NCBI GenBank assembly: GCA_009733575.1
Contig: ML769558.1
Location: 1-64,000 of the forward strand
Direction: 5' to 3'
Length of the DNA stretch: 64,000 nucleotides
From: Gymnopus androsaceus JB14
Taxonomy: Eukaryota > Basidiomycota > Agaricomycetes > Agaricales > Omphalotaceae
A model generated the notes under the pieces. It saw only the letters and a program-made list of their open reading frames with translations. It had not been told where the DNA came from and did not search any database. Every line of letters begins with the position of its first letter. The stretch's first letter is position 1. Positions 47,239 through 60,023 of this stretch are shown in pieces. The position numbers and the translations under genes were made by a program.

Positions 47239-47320
47239 CATCAGCAAAACCTGGGTGTTCGCCACAGAGGTTATAGAAGCTCACAGGAGCCTACAGCACT
47301 TCCTGTATCAAAAAGGAAGG
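47239..47320. repeat. CATCAGC-family MITE, truncated copy 4
   Basis: Begins catcagcaaaacctgggtgt like the others, then ccacagaggttatagaagct with the same word style. The opposite end is missing. Confidence 0.45.
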
Positions 47321-47612
47321 AGTTTAGACAAGGCCGGAGCGCTAAAGCTCTGAATTAATGGTCGGTAATGTCGAAAGACCATGTTCTGGACTCTTTTTTG
47401 ATATCCCCGTGAGACTATATATATCACGCAATCTTCGTCTCCTCTTGTAGCGCCAGCACCCGCAACCACTGATTCACCAACTATTTACTGACTTCCCTTC
47501 CTCGAACTGAATCAAGGTTCACTGCTCTGTACGTTCTCTAGGACTCTAATACTAATAGCGCAGTTGCAGTGCCGTTCCAATAATCTCCGTGTCGAGTGGC
47601 GTCGCAGTGGAA

Positions 47613-48962
47613 ATGGAGCTTTCCGCTTCTATTTCCGATAAAACAGATTCTTCTCTTGCAGACCAGACTGGCTACGTCTGGAATAGCTACGAAGAGCTTC
47701 TTGCCAAAAGTAGATCCAATGATATCCCGAAATCAGCTATCGAGCGATCCAAGTTGCACGCTCAAATAGAGATCCTCCGGCGCGAGCCCTATGAAGTGGA
47801 ATCAGCCAAAATCCTGGAACTCGCGAAATCACTACTCTCTCCTATCCGCAGACTTCCTCCAGAAATCATGAGCTTGATTTTCCAGTTCGAGGCCGATGAA
47901 TTAATCCTAATTTGTCGTACCACTACAACTAGGAACCCATCCAATTTTTCTGGCTTCATTTTCTTGTTGACGTGGGTCTGCACTTGGTGGCGAGAGATAA
48001 TACTCTCTCAACCCTCATTCTGGACCTCCATGAAGATTTCATCTTCATCATTATCAGCCAATGATCAATTCGAAACCACCAACAGTCTTCTGAGGGAGTG
48101 TTTACTACGTGCAGGGAGTACTATGCCTCTTCGTTTTCACATATTCTTAGGCCTCGGGGTGCGACTATCTGCACCTGGGCTGTCTGGTGTTCTGGACGCT
48201 TTAGCAGAAGTTGCTAGCAGGTGGAAGGAATTCAGGGTTGGGGTTCCTTCTAAGCTGGTATACTACATGCTTGACCAGATTCATCCAGGGACCTTCCCTG
48301 TCCTTGAATTGCTGCACTTCGGGGTGTATGCACCACCCAGTGGAACTGCTATCATGCCAAAACATTTTGAATTCCCATTCATTCACTGCCCTCGGCTTCA
48401 TACTTTCAGTACGAGAAATGCCAGTCTTACCCACGACACCATAGATCTCAAGCACTTGGTCACGCTGAAGCTTTCCGTGTACGTTTGTAGCTTCTTCGCG
48501 GTATTACTAGAGAAGTGTCCACTCTTGCAGACTTTCTCAGTGGGCTACTGCTTAGAACCGGAAAATAGTGAAGCGCCAATCAGTCCCTCCAGGCCCATCC
48601 ATCATACCCAGCTCAAGAGCCTCAACTTTGGACTCTTTCATATACCGAATGAGATTGATCCATGGGAGTCTGTGTATTTGCCCAAATTGACCTGTCTGGA
48701 GATTGAAGCTGAGGATGTTGTCGGTGCCGACATGGTGAACCGACTCTATGAGTTAAAAGCTCTGGCGACCCGGTCGAAATGCGTTTTGGATAGGATTCTA
48801 TTGGAGGGTGATATCCCAGATGATGTCCTGGCGTCGTTCTTCTGGGTATACCTGTCAGTTCGGAGACAGCCTCTCGGATTGTCAACGAAACTCCTTACAC
48901 TCCTGCTCCTCCATCCTCTTCTTAGGATATGCATTTTCTCTGATACACGCTATTTTCAGTAA
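47613..48962 (+). CDS. F-box protein, plus-strand copy
   Basis: The 449-aa frame is open in one exon. LLSPIRRLPPEIMSLIFQFE at residues ~70-90 is an F-box that would bind Skp1 in an SCF ubiquitin ligase. The remainder is Leu-rich, as in agaricomycete F-box substrate adaptors. I start at the ATG 47613 because the paralogue conserves MEL/MEH there. Compared with the inverted paralogue at 56492-57789, this copy has lost one base and gained a short insertion near 48840, so its last ~40 residues are read in another frame; the alternative frame would end in the same PPSS tail as the paralogue. Confidence 0.8.
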   Translation: MELSASISDKTDSSLADQTGYVWNSYEELLAKSRSNDIPKSAIERSKLHAQIEILRREPYEVESAKILELAKSLLSPIRRLPPEIMSLIFQFEADELILICRTTTTRNPSNFSGFIFLLTWVCTWWREIILSQPSFWTSMKISSSSLSANDQFETTNSLLRECLLRAGSTMPLRFHIFLGLGVRLSAPGLSGVLDALAEVASRWKEFRVGVPSKLVYYMLDQIHPGTFPVLELLHFGVYAPPSGTAIMPKHFEFPFIHCPRLHTFSTRNASLTHDTIDLKHLVTLKLSVYVCSFFAVLLEKCPLLQTFSVGYCLEPENSEAPISPSRPIHHTQLKSLNFGLFHIPNEIDPWESVYLPKLTCLEIEAEDVVGADMVNRLYELKALATRSKCVLDRILLEGDIPDDVLASFFWVYLSVRRQPLGLSTKLLTLLLLHPLLRICIFSDTRYFQ

Positions 48963-49382
48963 AAGCATTCAGACCTCTGCGAATATAATCCATACCTCAG
49001 AACGCGATCGTGACTAGACGTGACTACACATATTGTTACGACTTGCGGCAACCTCGAAATATCCAGCTTTGACATCCATATTTGGAAAATGCGTATATAC
49101 TCGTAGATGTAGGAAGCACTTCTTTTCCTATTCAAAATAGATGATAACAAGGATACAAGCTTTTTTTGCGCGATAACAAAACACATAATACTAGAGAGAC
49201 GTAATGTACAGACATTGGTTTAAATTTCTGTTGATGTCAAACGAAGAACAAAAGGAAGACGAAGAGAAACAAAAGCTTAAAGCATTAAGATGATGTATAC
49301 GTAGATCAGATAGAATCCAAGCTGAGAGATATCAGTACTAATTGAACCCGAATTGGAATAGCGAAACTTGTATACTGTATAC
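48963..49382. other. Intergenic DNA, no gene seen
   Basis: A short gap between convergent genes, with no supported feature. Confidence 0.5.
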
Positions 49383-52300
49383 TTATATCAAAACAATGGC
49401 GGTCAAGACGGGAGACAAAATCAATACAGAGGCACTTGCTGTGTGGCATGGAAGATCCCATACGCCGAGTTGTTCATTAGCGGAGCAGAGGGATGGTGTG
49501 ACATGTGCATGTGCATTGTGCGTATGGTTATTGGGGCTGTAAGGTGAGGGTGTAGGAGAGCTGGAGTTGGATACATTGGAACCGCTTGAGGGAGATGAAG
49601 GGTCAGGCCAGGAGAATCTATAGAAACGAGGCAAAGTCAGTTCGGCTGCGTGCGCATGGCTCCTCGAAGACCAATTTACCCAGGCATCATCATGTTTTGC
49701 CACCAAGCAGGGTTCTTCAACGCCTGCATCGTCGCGAGCATTTCCTCCTCACCCACAGCATTCCCATCCAACCCCAACATATTCGAATCCCCAAATTGAA
49801 TCGCACCAGCCCCAGCGGCGTACGTGATCTCGGGAAGATACACAGGTGTTGTGGAGTTTTGGTTCTGACCACCGTGCACAACAGCAAAGTTGTTGTTGGT
49901 ATTGTTACTATCGGAAGCCATGTAACCAGCGGAGGAGCCCTGCGTGGTTTGACTATGTCCGCCCACTCCAAGATGGGAGGTGGGCGACTGCGCCACGGAA
50001 AAGGTCGACATAGACGAAGCTGCGTTTGGATAGGCGAGCTGAGTAGCATGTTGGGATGGAGGTGCTTGCGGCTGAAGACGACCCATAGTCGCTCCATCTC
50101 GACGATGCTTGGACAGCAGACCGGCGAGGAACCTAGCATAAAGCTTCGGAGTGTGTCGGTCATCGATAGCAATGGCTGAGGAGCTAAGAGTTTGGATTAA
50201 GCGACCGATGAGATTGAAAATGTCGTTTTCTTCCTCTTTGGGGAGGAGATGCGAGAATTCCGGTCGAAGGAGCTGGAAGGAAAGGGTCAGAAGCTAATCA
50301 AGTAACCGTCGAAAAGAAAAACACACCTTCATCAAAAACGCCGACGCAAAAGAGGCAAAGATAAAGTGGCCTGACGCTCAAAGTTAGCCCAGATCCTCAG
50401 ATCACCAATGAATGGGATCCGTACCATCTGCAGAAAATCGCATGTAACCGCTAGGTGCCAACTTCTCAATCATATTGCGTATAACGGACTTTGCAGCTTC
50501 CAGACACTGGCAAATCAACGTTTGAGCACACCTTGAGGAGAAACCAGAGCAGAAGCGAAGCGAACCTTGGTAAAGAATATATCATCCCCAGACCGAATCC
50601 CGCGTTGATAAGCTTGCTGGAACCCAAACGAAAACATTACGAGGCGCGAGTATGCGATAAGGCTGGAAGGAAAAATGTGCATGAGGTTCCATGGCAAGAG
50701 TATTGTGACATAGAGATGACCTACAACGGGAGTAGGAGACACCGGAAAGCAGCACCATGATCTGGAAAGAACGCATATCAGCCTCATAAAAAAGAACACA
50801 TACGCAATCCGAAACTAACCTCCCGGTTTCAGTGCATCATTGAATCGCTTCGTCCACTCTTCTTGGTGAGCGGTGAGGTAGGCATCGTGTTCTAAAGTGA
50901 CCTTGCGAAAGTCAACGCGCTATACAGAGGGTAAGTCGATGAGTGTCATAACGTAGGCGATACGACCAAAGAACACACCTTGTTCAACCCAGTCGGTGAA
51001 GAAGCGTCTGAGAAGATCTCGTCGTGGAACCGAGCAACGATCCGCAGGAGGGCACTGTATCCACATAGATGTACATCGTACTGGAAGGGAAAGCAACATG
51101 AGTACAATATCAAACCGAACTGAGTGACAATAACTGACAGAGTGATTATATTTGGACTTCTTGTACCAATCCTGCGAGTTACGCATGATACTAGCGTGCA
51201 AATTTCATTGAGCACCAAAGTAGGACATCAAAAGCGAGAAACTCACTAATCCTCCTTAATAGTCGAAGGTTTCCCAAACTGCGTCGCCGTCGAGCGATCC
51301 AAGTTGAAACAAATCATCCAAACCCGTGTCCGATTCAACATCTCCCTTTCTTGCTTCTCGTTCTGGGGTTTTGTCGTTGAGGCTTGATGTAAATTCAAGT
51401 CGGTCGCGATTCTAAGAGGAATAAGCATAACATAAGTCCAGTAAAGGGCTGAAATTTACCTGATAGCAAGCCCCGTATAAAGCCAACTCCGATCCTCCTC
51501 CCATCGCTTCGCAGGAACAGCGTAGATGCTCATCAAAATATACGCTTGACATAGTTCCACCGTCTTCCATCCGTCAATGAGTGCATTCGCAGCAGAATGC
51601 TTGGCAAAGTGCATTGCAATGGGGTATATCTCTGATTTTTCGGTGTAGTACCGAGAAGAGATACCACAGACTATGTCAAGTAAGTCATTCGCGCCACGGT
51701 AAAAAGTAGTATGAAGACACGTACCAACAGTAAACAAGAAAGGACACCTAGCAAATGTCGAAGCGGGAGTGTGTAGTACGGGATCTAAAAGAGAGATAAA
51801 GGGCTACAATCTGGGATAAGCTTCAAGGTAAAGTATCAATGATGAGCACTTGCATTGATACGCTCGTAGAATCTGGCGAAAAGGTTCATCAACATCTAAA
51901 GCAGGAAATACGAGGATAGACCAACATTTCGAACAACGTGTCAACATCGTCAGGCGTAACCAGGCCATGAACCAAAATCTCAGGAGGACTGTGTTGTTCG
52001 ATCAAGGTCGCTCGAATGTCGAGGTCTGTGGCAGGCCCTAGTATAAAAGTTCAAGCACCAAGCTTAATGGATAACCGCACGGCTTACCAGGCATAAAGTA
52101 TGTTTCGTTCGCAACTCCCTAAACACATTCAGACGGAGATCTCGAACACGAAACAGAATATGAATACTCACGACATTATCATCGTCTAAATTATCCTCAT
52201 CCAAAACCTCCGTCAAATCCTTACCCTCCTCTCTATTCTTCTTCGACGCCCTAGCCTTCTTGTTATTGCTCAAACTCAAGTTGGCAATCAACCCCAAAGG

Positions 52301-53804
52301 GACATGTGAGTCTGGTAAACTCGACTGGAGCGCGTCGTCGTCTACAGCACCGCCGCTATCATCATGTTCTCCGTTCCCTTGCCCAAGGTCGTCATCATCG
52401 CCCAAGCCATCAACAGGTGCCAATCCGTATCTTTGCGCATGAGTCAGGCGGCGCCCACTATGAGTCTGATACTCTCCTTCCGAGTCATCGTCGTCGTCGC
52501 CTCCCGCATTATTATCGCGGGGAAACCGTCCATCAAGAGCAAATGCTCCTGGTCCTCCTTTGCCGCCTGCATGCTGTACAGAGGTTTGGAGCCGATCAAG
52601 CCAGGCGAGGACATTGTGGTTACTAGAGTCGGATGGAGATGTAGCCATGCGGTAGGAGGCGATAGAGAGGGGAGTTGCTACATATGGATTGTGAAGCTAA
52701 AGATAGAAGTTGAATACGCGATGAGGATAGGATGTACAAGGAACGGACCTGCTTGAGGAGACTTTCGATGATAGCATCCTTTTGTCGGATTTGAGCGAGT
52801 AGGTATTCGCGTTTACTGCGAGATGTCGATGGTCAATACAAGCCATCGAAGGAAAAATGAAACGGGAACTTACTTTGGTGCCGTCCGCGGTTTCCGACCC
52901 TCGACTATACATACATGACCGCCCGCTTTACACCTTTTGCATGTATTATCGTTGGCTGGGAAATCACACTTCATCTATGGAAATACTGTTGAATTGTGAA
53001 ACAAGAAACTAAAATAGCATGCTTACCTTGAGTTTCTTGCAGTGAGTGCAAGCCCCAGGTCTGGGACCGCGTCAGATGAGATGAATTATAGTCACAATTA
53101 ACTTACAGTCTCCCAGTAGACTTGCGACCGCCATTTGAGCCAGTAACACCACCGGTACCGACGCTGATGCCGCCTTCGAACATCCAATCATTGTCATCGT
53201 CTTCACTGTCCTCTTCACTGTCCTGTCTCGGTCTCGCACGCTTTTCAGAGGCTGCTTGCTTTGGAGGAGCGCGTTTACGTTTAGCAGGAGCTTTGGCTGT
53301 CGGAGGAGGCTCGCTGCGACCGCTGGTAGGAGAAGCCGATGTTCTCGGAGTTATTGTAGGTTTGGACATGCCACTATCCGTTCGCGAGGGACCGCTCTCA
53401 GCAGGCTGAGGAAGAGCAGCAGCGATCGCTGAGCCAGTGAGCTGATCCTGGAATATCCAAGAATCGTAGTATTGTTGCTGCTGCTGTTGTTGTTGCGGGG
53501 GCTGCCATGGATTACTGGCAAAAGTAAAGGCATGCTGCTGCTGGTTCTGCTGTTGCTGTTGTTGTTGATTCTGATATTCGTCCAGCCAATCCTGGTACCG
53601 TTTGGCCTGAAGCGCCTCTGCCTGCTCTATAGAAAGTGATCCTGAAGACTGATTATCGAAAAAAGTCGCAGAAGGCGGAATCATCTCTGAGGTGAGATGG
53701 TGAGGGTTCAAGTGAAAGCCGTGTCGCCCCCCAGCAATATTACTCGCATCCCCACCGGGGGTATCATCTTGCGGAGAACCAGTAGCACGCGAATTCGGAT
53801 GCAT
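49383..53804 (-). CDS. Zn2Cys6 fungal-specific transcription factor
   Basis: A nuclear DNA-binding regulator. The first exon (53804 to ~53108) encodes a poly-Gln-rich, Ser/Pro-rich N-terminus and a basic stretch (AKRKRAPPKQAASEKRARPR). The binuclear zinc cluster is split by an intron: CTHCKKLK then MKCDFPANDNTCKRCKAGGHVC, C-x2-C-x6-C...C-x2-C-x6-C, followed by a basic linker and a coiled-coil start (YLLAQIRQKDAIIESLLKQ). An acidic linker and the fungal-specific regulatory domain come next, with FARCPFLFTVVCGISSRYY, WLYTGLAIRIATDLNLHQ and MLNRTRVWMICFNLDRS as in PF04082-type domains. The C-terminus ends in PAWWQNMMMPGFSWPDPSSPSS and stops at 49383. Exons in 50180-52640 are only partly resolved. 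The pathway it controls is unknown. Confidence 0.88.
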
Positions 53805-56491
53805 CGGTAAGGAAAAAAGAGAGTTGGAATTGCCGGGCCTCTCGGTCAGATTGCTGAAAGAAAGTAAGTTAAAACTGGTTGAAATTCCGCATTGGATCCA
53901 CTGAGGAACGAAGAATGAACAACGTACCGTATTAACCGGTTCGAAGCTTCTAGCACAAAGCCAACAATTCTACAAGTGATCAAACACGTGCGCTCGCTCA
54001 ATTCCCTTCTCCTTCAGGTCCTTCTACTTAGACCAAAAAATGCTGCAGCAATCGACGTTGGGGTTCGGTTGCAAAGAATCGATTCCCCTTGACCCCGGTG
54101 AAAGAAATTGTGAAAGTTCGGTCTTTATCTGCCTCCGATAGACCTTGGAGTTGGACAGGAGGTCGATTGTACAGGTAAAAGAATCTTGCCTTCGAATTCT
54201 CTGCACGAGGCTAGTAGGAACAAATTTAGGAGAAGGCGCAGCAGGGGTAGCACTTGGCACTCTTATATCTCTTGTGTACATTTTATACCGCACTAGAAAT
54301 CGTAATCCTGTGGTAAGTTGTAGTGCTAGCCCTGGTTCTATCAAGTCGTCAGTGATAGAAACTATCACCAGGATCTTCTTGCACCACAACCAATGTCAAT
54401 GCTGTCCCGTCGACCGATATTTATTACCCGCGTGGTAGACTGAATGCGCAAATGCGAAAATCCCCATCCGCTCGCGGCACTGCTGTGCCGTACCTTGTTC
54501 TACTTTCATGGCACTCCAAAATCTAACATAATTGTCTGCACAGCAATAGTCTGCGCGATTTCTCCTGCAACTATTTCTTTCGTATATGCAAACGGTGAAT
54601 ATTTGCGTGCGTCGCGCGACGCGTCTTCCCTTACCTACGTTGAATCGCGAATCGCGATTGGTTTGAGAGCAGTGCTTCATCACAAACTGCGGGAAAATCT
54701 CTGGGAGCCACTGGTCTTTGTACTCGAAGGGGAACGAAATAGGTGTTAAACTTCGTTTGTGTCTTTCTTGAATTCTGGATCAAGTACCTGCCTCGTCTTG
54801 CTTACCGAAATATATATAAAAATAAAATTTCAACACGTACTTCACAGAACAACAGATCTCGATGTCTCAAACAACACCAGGCTGAGGCGGCACTCAACGA
54901 AGATTTTGAACGGAGATTTTTTCGAGGTGACGGTCAGTTGAGGTATGTCTGTGAGTTGCGTTTGCATATTTCTGTTGAGCAGAGCTGTTAACAAAAAGCT
55001 CAAGTCGGACACGTATGTGGAAGACTACATCTTATCGACATCATGATATTTTGGAATCTGTTACTCCTACTTGAACTGGAGTTAGAAGCAGACACGTCCG
55101 GCATTAGATATTCATCCAGATGCTTCTTCCTCAACACTTATACATCGTGAACGGCGCTGCTGAACCAGCCTAAATGTCCTAGTTTAAGGTCGAGCATTGC
55201 TCCCATCTCTCCTCCCACTCATTGGTTCTTTGCCGACCCTTCCATTGTAACCAGCTCAAACCCTCATCCGACGTAAACTCTCTAACGATATATTTGTGAC
55301 AGCTATCTTGTCCACATAACTAATTCCCCCATCGTCCTGAGGAGGAAGATGAGACTCAGACATTGACTGACTATGAAATTTGTAGTGCTCATTGCATTTA
55401 CTTTCTCTGCATTGGCCTCGTCGCCTACCCATTCCATCGAGTCCGGTGCTGGTTTACTTGTGCTAGAGTATCCCGGCGGATAACCTCTCTCAGATGCGAC
55501 GTCCCATCTATCTGTCTATCCGCATTAGCTGATTACGAGATTACGAGCAGCGTTAACTTTCTGGATCTCTCTGGCCTCCCAGTCTTTCATCTCATCTTGA
55601 GATCGAAATCGATTTGGACCTGTTCTAGTCATGATCTCAAAAGGCACTTGCATGTAGATGACGTGTCTCCGATTCTAATTCCAAGCCTAAGCTCCCATTC
55701 CATTTCCCCTCGTCCCATGAGCTCAGGCTTGAACTCATGCTCAAAGTCAACGTTGTACCCCGGAACTACCTTGAGTGAATCGTTATTTGTGAGTACCCTC
55801 TCCTTCTTCCGTTCCAAGATGGCAAAAAGCAAGCCGAGTCAGTCTTGGACAACGAAGAAAGAAGGAATTTTTTATATCCTATGCGGCATCGTTCAAAACT
55901 CATATACTGAAGGAATTTGCATTACTTATTGCGCAGAGGTGAGTCCAGTGATCATCGATATCTAGGCTGTGAGTCGGGGACGTCTGATAGACTAATGATT
56001 GACGTCAGCTGCAGACAATACGGACCCCCTTTCTATGCGTCTATGAGCCCTAGGATGCCAAGATGGAAGAATGGAATCGCAATTTTGCAACTCCAAAGAG
56101 AAGTATTGCTTTTTTAATTTAATACCAGTACTAGTACAATACTTACAGGAAGGTATGTAATACCACGTATAACCCCAAGTATGAGATAATTACAGCACAG
56201 ATCTGCGGACAGTCGATTATGGCATCGGTCGATGTGTCAAGAGGCGGTCAAAGCTGGATATATCTTCGGGCTAGCGCTCCAGGTACCGAGGTTCCGGATT
56301 AGAAATGGTCTCGTCAACAAAGCCATTGTGTCGCTGTAGTGATCAAGTAGTGATATTGTCTCATGGAGCGCAATTTCTCTAGCGAACCTTCGAAAAGCTG
56401 CTTGTCTGCATAGAACCAACTAATATAACCTTTATGTTGAGTAGAGATTGTCAAAAAAAAGTGATGTGTACGTATCAAAAAAAAGTATATC
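53805..56491. other. No confident gene; possible small secreted-protein remnant
   Basis: Mostly gene-poor. At 55372 a plus frame MKFVVLIAFTFSALASSPTH looks like a signal peptide and stops ~35 codons later; further coding-like text (KPKLPFHFPSSHELRLELML near 55685) follows in other frames. I could not build an intact gene. Confidence 0.35.
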
Positions 56492-57789
56492 CTAATCGGA
56501 GGATGGAAGCGTAAGAGTGTAAGGAGTTCTAATGACAATCCGAGAGGCTATACCCTGGAAGAACGATGCCACGACATCATCTGGGATATCACCATCCAAT
56601 GTAATCCTATCCAAAACGCATTTCGACCGGGTCGCCAGAGCTTTCAACTCGTGAAGTCGATTCACCACGGTGGCATCATCGACATCCTCAGCTTCAATCT
56701 CCAGACAGGTCAATTTGGGCAAATACACAGACTCCCATGGATCCATCTCATTCGGTATACGAAAGAGTCTATAGTTGAGGCTCTTGAGCTGGGTATGATG
56801 GATGGGCCTGGAGGGTCTGACTGCCAGTGGTGCTTCGTCATTTTCCGGTACTAAGCAGTGAGCTACTGAGAAAGTCTGCAAGAGTGGACACTTCTCTAGT
56901 AATACCGCGAAGAAGCTACAAAGGTACACGGAAAGCTCCAGCGTGACCAAGTGCTTGAGATCTATGGTGTCGTGGGTGAAAGTGGCATTTCTCGTAGTTG
57001 AGAGTATGAAGCCGAGGGCAATGAATGAATGGCGTTTTGAATGGCGGGATAGCACTTCTGTCAAGTGGTGCATCCACATCCACCGCAAAGTCCAGACATT
57101 CAAGGACAGGGAGGATCCCTGGATGAATCTGGTCATGCATGTAGTGAAGCAGCTCAGGAGGGACCATAACCCTGAATTCCTTCCATCTGCTGGCAACTCC
57201 TGCTAAAGCATCTAGAACATCAGACAGCCCAGGCGCAGATAGTTGCACGTCGAATAAGAATACGCCAAAACAAAAAGGCATAGTACTCCCTGCATGTAGT
57301 AAACACTCCCTCAGAAGACTGTTGGCGGTTTCGAAGTTATCAATGGCCAAGTATGATGAAGATGAAATCATCATAGAGGTCCAGAATGATGGCTGAGAGA
57401 GGATTATCTCTCGCCACCAAGCGCAGACCCACGTCAACAAGAAAATGAAGCCAGAGAAATTGGATTTGTCCGATGCAGATGTAGCGATACGTCGAATTAG
57501 GATTGTTTCGTCGGTCTCGAACCAGAAAATCAAGCTCATGATTTCTGGAGGAAGTCTGCGGATAGGAGAGAGTAGTGATTTCGCGAGTTCCAGGATTTTG
57601 GCTGATTCCACTTCATAGGGCTCGCAGCCGTAGGATCTCTATGTGAGCGTGCAGCTTGGATCGCTCGATAGCTGATTTCGGGATATCATTTGATCGGCTT
57701 TTGGCCAGAAGTTCTTCGTAGCTGTTCCAGATGTACTGGCCTGCAAGAGAAGAATCTGTTTTATCGGAAACAGAAGCGCAATGCTCCAT
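56492..57789 (-). pseudogene. F-box protein, minus-strand paralogue with frameshifts
   Basis: It is the inverted paralogue of the gene at 47613-48962. It keeps the ATG (MEHCASVSDKTDSSLAGQ), the F-box (SPIRRLPPEIMSLIFWFE) and the Leu-rich part through to PYTLTLPSSD. The frame breaks near 57615 (the ...EILRLRAL stop versus the ESAKILELAK frame) and again near 57010, where the open frame moves. These are indels, not introns, so the gene is a pseudogene unless it is read through. Confidence 0.8.
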
Positions 57790-58104
57790 TTCCAGTGCGC
57801 GACACTCGACACTGAGGTTATTGAAACAGCACTGCAAATACGCTATTAGTATAGAGTCTAAGAGTAATGACCAGGCGCTAATTTTAAAAGTGGGAAGTGA
57901 TGAGTCAGAGCAAGCGCTCCTCTTTACCATCATTGCGTCACCGTTTATTGTTCTTTCTCACTTGCTTATTTCTCACTTGCTTATTTGCTATGCACTACCA
58001 GTGCATCGTCCTTGATAGCTAAAACACCGATTGCGGTTGAATCTGAGGTTGCAAGTCGTAATTCTAGAAAGCAAAGTCATAGATTGGCTTTTGAACGCGT
58101 ATTA

Positions 58105-59679
58105 ATGTCTGAAAATATCCCAGGTGCGAGAATATAATGACTTTTTATCAAGTTCCCTTTTTGAATCTTGTCTCTAGTGTCCAATAAGGTTCGACTGGGC
58201 CCAAAACCGACCCTCTCGACGCTGCTCGCGTCCGAGTCCCTTTCCTCCTTGATTCTTTCTTCCCCAATCTTACAGTCATTGGATCTCGCTTCTATCTGCC
58301 TGGTATCAAAGACCTTTCGGTTGGCAGCCACACCATTCCTGTACTCCCGTATCGTTCTATACACCCCCACCGCAGCCCGAAAGATGATTAACACCATCCT
58401 TTACAAACCAGACACTTACGCGCCTTTCGTCAATACCCTCTACTTTGCATTTCATCGGGGGATATCATTCCCACCGAGCCACTCAATCTCTCGCGAAATG
58501 TCGATCGGACTCGCCAACATCTTGCCTCTTCTTACCAATCTCGATTACTTGTCCGCCAGCGAGTTTTGGGGATTATCTGCTGCGATATTCGCGCGCCATG
58601 AACAGATTACATTCCAGTTGAGCGAGTTCCGCTTGACTGGAATCACCTTTTCTAGCCAGGAAAGGATCATGGAGTTTTATCATTTTCTTTCCAAACAGAA
58701 AAATCTCCGCTTCTTAAGACTTGGGCTGAGTCCTGAGCCGGTACCGGAGGTCGATTACGATGCTTTACCAGCTATAGAACAGGATCTCATCTTGCCGTCC
58801 TCACTTCCTGTGCTAACGCACTATGATGGGCCCTTCTTCTTGGCCACAAAAGTCATCGAGGCATGGGCTCCTCTGGAATACCTTCGTGTACGTCTCTCTT
58901 CGGAATACAACGCTGCACGGGACAGTCTTGAGATCATCATCGCGGGTTTGCTAGATCTGAAATCACTATGTGAAAGTATGGTTCTGGCAAATTCAGGCAA
59001 GACGGTAAAGGCCTTGACCGTGATTGGAATCCCCGACGAGCTTGAGTTGCAGGACTTGCAACATGCAAAGGATGTGCCGCGTATGGACTCTGACGATGTC
59101 CCAGGGAAACTGATGCATTTACTTGCAATGAAGTTTCCGCTCTTGCGACATATTGCAGTTCTTCCATTGTCGTGCCATGATGTGAGTGTTGTTTGAGTTT
59201 GTTCTGTGCTTTGAATTGATGTCTATTTGAACAGCGCACTTCGATCCACTCAGCTCTCATGGAGATGCACGCCCTTCGGAGTATCGAGTTTTCCCTGGTT
59301 CCATGGCCTGTGGGAATGCCGACCTTGGGAGGACATGCATCGTTCCCTACGGCCTTGACCTTGAAGGCAATCAGTCTGGAGCTGAGGATGTATTGCCCGA
59401 CGTTAAGGTGTTTCGACCTTTTACATACTTGCCTTATTCTGTTCTAACCCTTCTCGATTCTCCACTCATAGATACTTCATATACACACTTCATTATCCTC
59501 AAACCCAGTCACGGTATAACCGTGTCGAGCGCATTGTATGGATATACAGCCCCGTCAGTCGAAACCAGAATCACACCGAGGTGAACAACGGTGCAAAACA
59601 TACGGGTTGGGAGGGCGAGTGGAATATGGGTGACTCGAGGTACAATTGGGATGACTTGTGGTGCATGGAACAAGGTTGA
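58105..59679 (+). CDS. F-box-like / Leu-rich repeat-like protein
   Basis: Four exons (58105-58123, 58178-59181, 59235-59407, 59472-59679) sum to exactly 467 aa. The tiny first exon encodes MSENIP and its intron has a GTGCGA donor and CTCTAG acceptor. SLSSLILSSPILQSLDLASICLVSKTFRLAATPFLYSRIVLY is an F-box-like start, followed by Leu-rich blocks (LRFLRLGLSPEP, LEYLRVRLSSEY, LKSLCESMVLA). It is likely a ubiquitin-ligase adaptor, but the substrate is unknown. The last exon ends in NWDDLWCMEQG. Confidence 0.82.
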
Positions 59680-60023
59680 AACCTTGGGCCTAGATGTGTA
59701 CGATTGTGTATAATATGTCTGTGTTTCTTGTACTAATTTTACTAATTTTCTCTTCCTCGAGTCGGGAAAGGCACCAGGGCGCCGCCGCCACACAAGCGCT
59801 CCGCACCGCGTGGGTTATTCGTCTCCCGCACGTTACACCGCCGCAAAGTATCTTTTTTCGAATTCATTCGTTATCCTCCAACGAAAAGGCGTCATATCGA
59901 ATGAATTTCATTAGCATAAATCCATCCGCGTGAATGTATCCATCCATCAAAACCTTTCCGTTTACCCTGATCTTCAAGTTGGATAAAAACTCCAACTTTC
60001 GTTGCCACTTTCCTGCAGCGACC

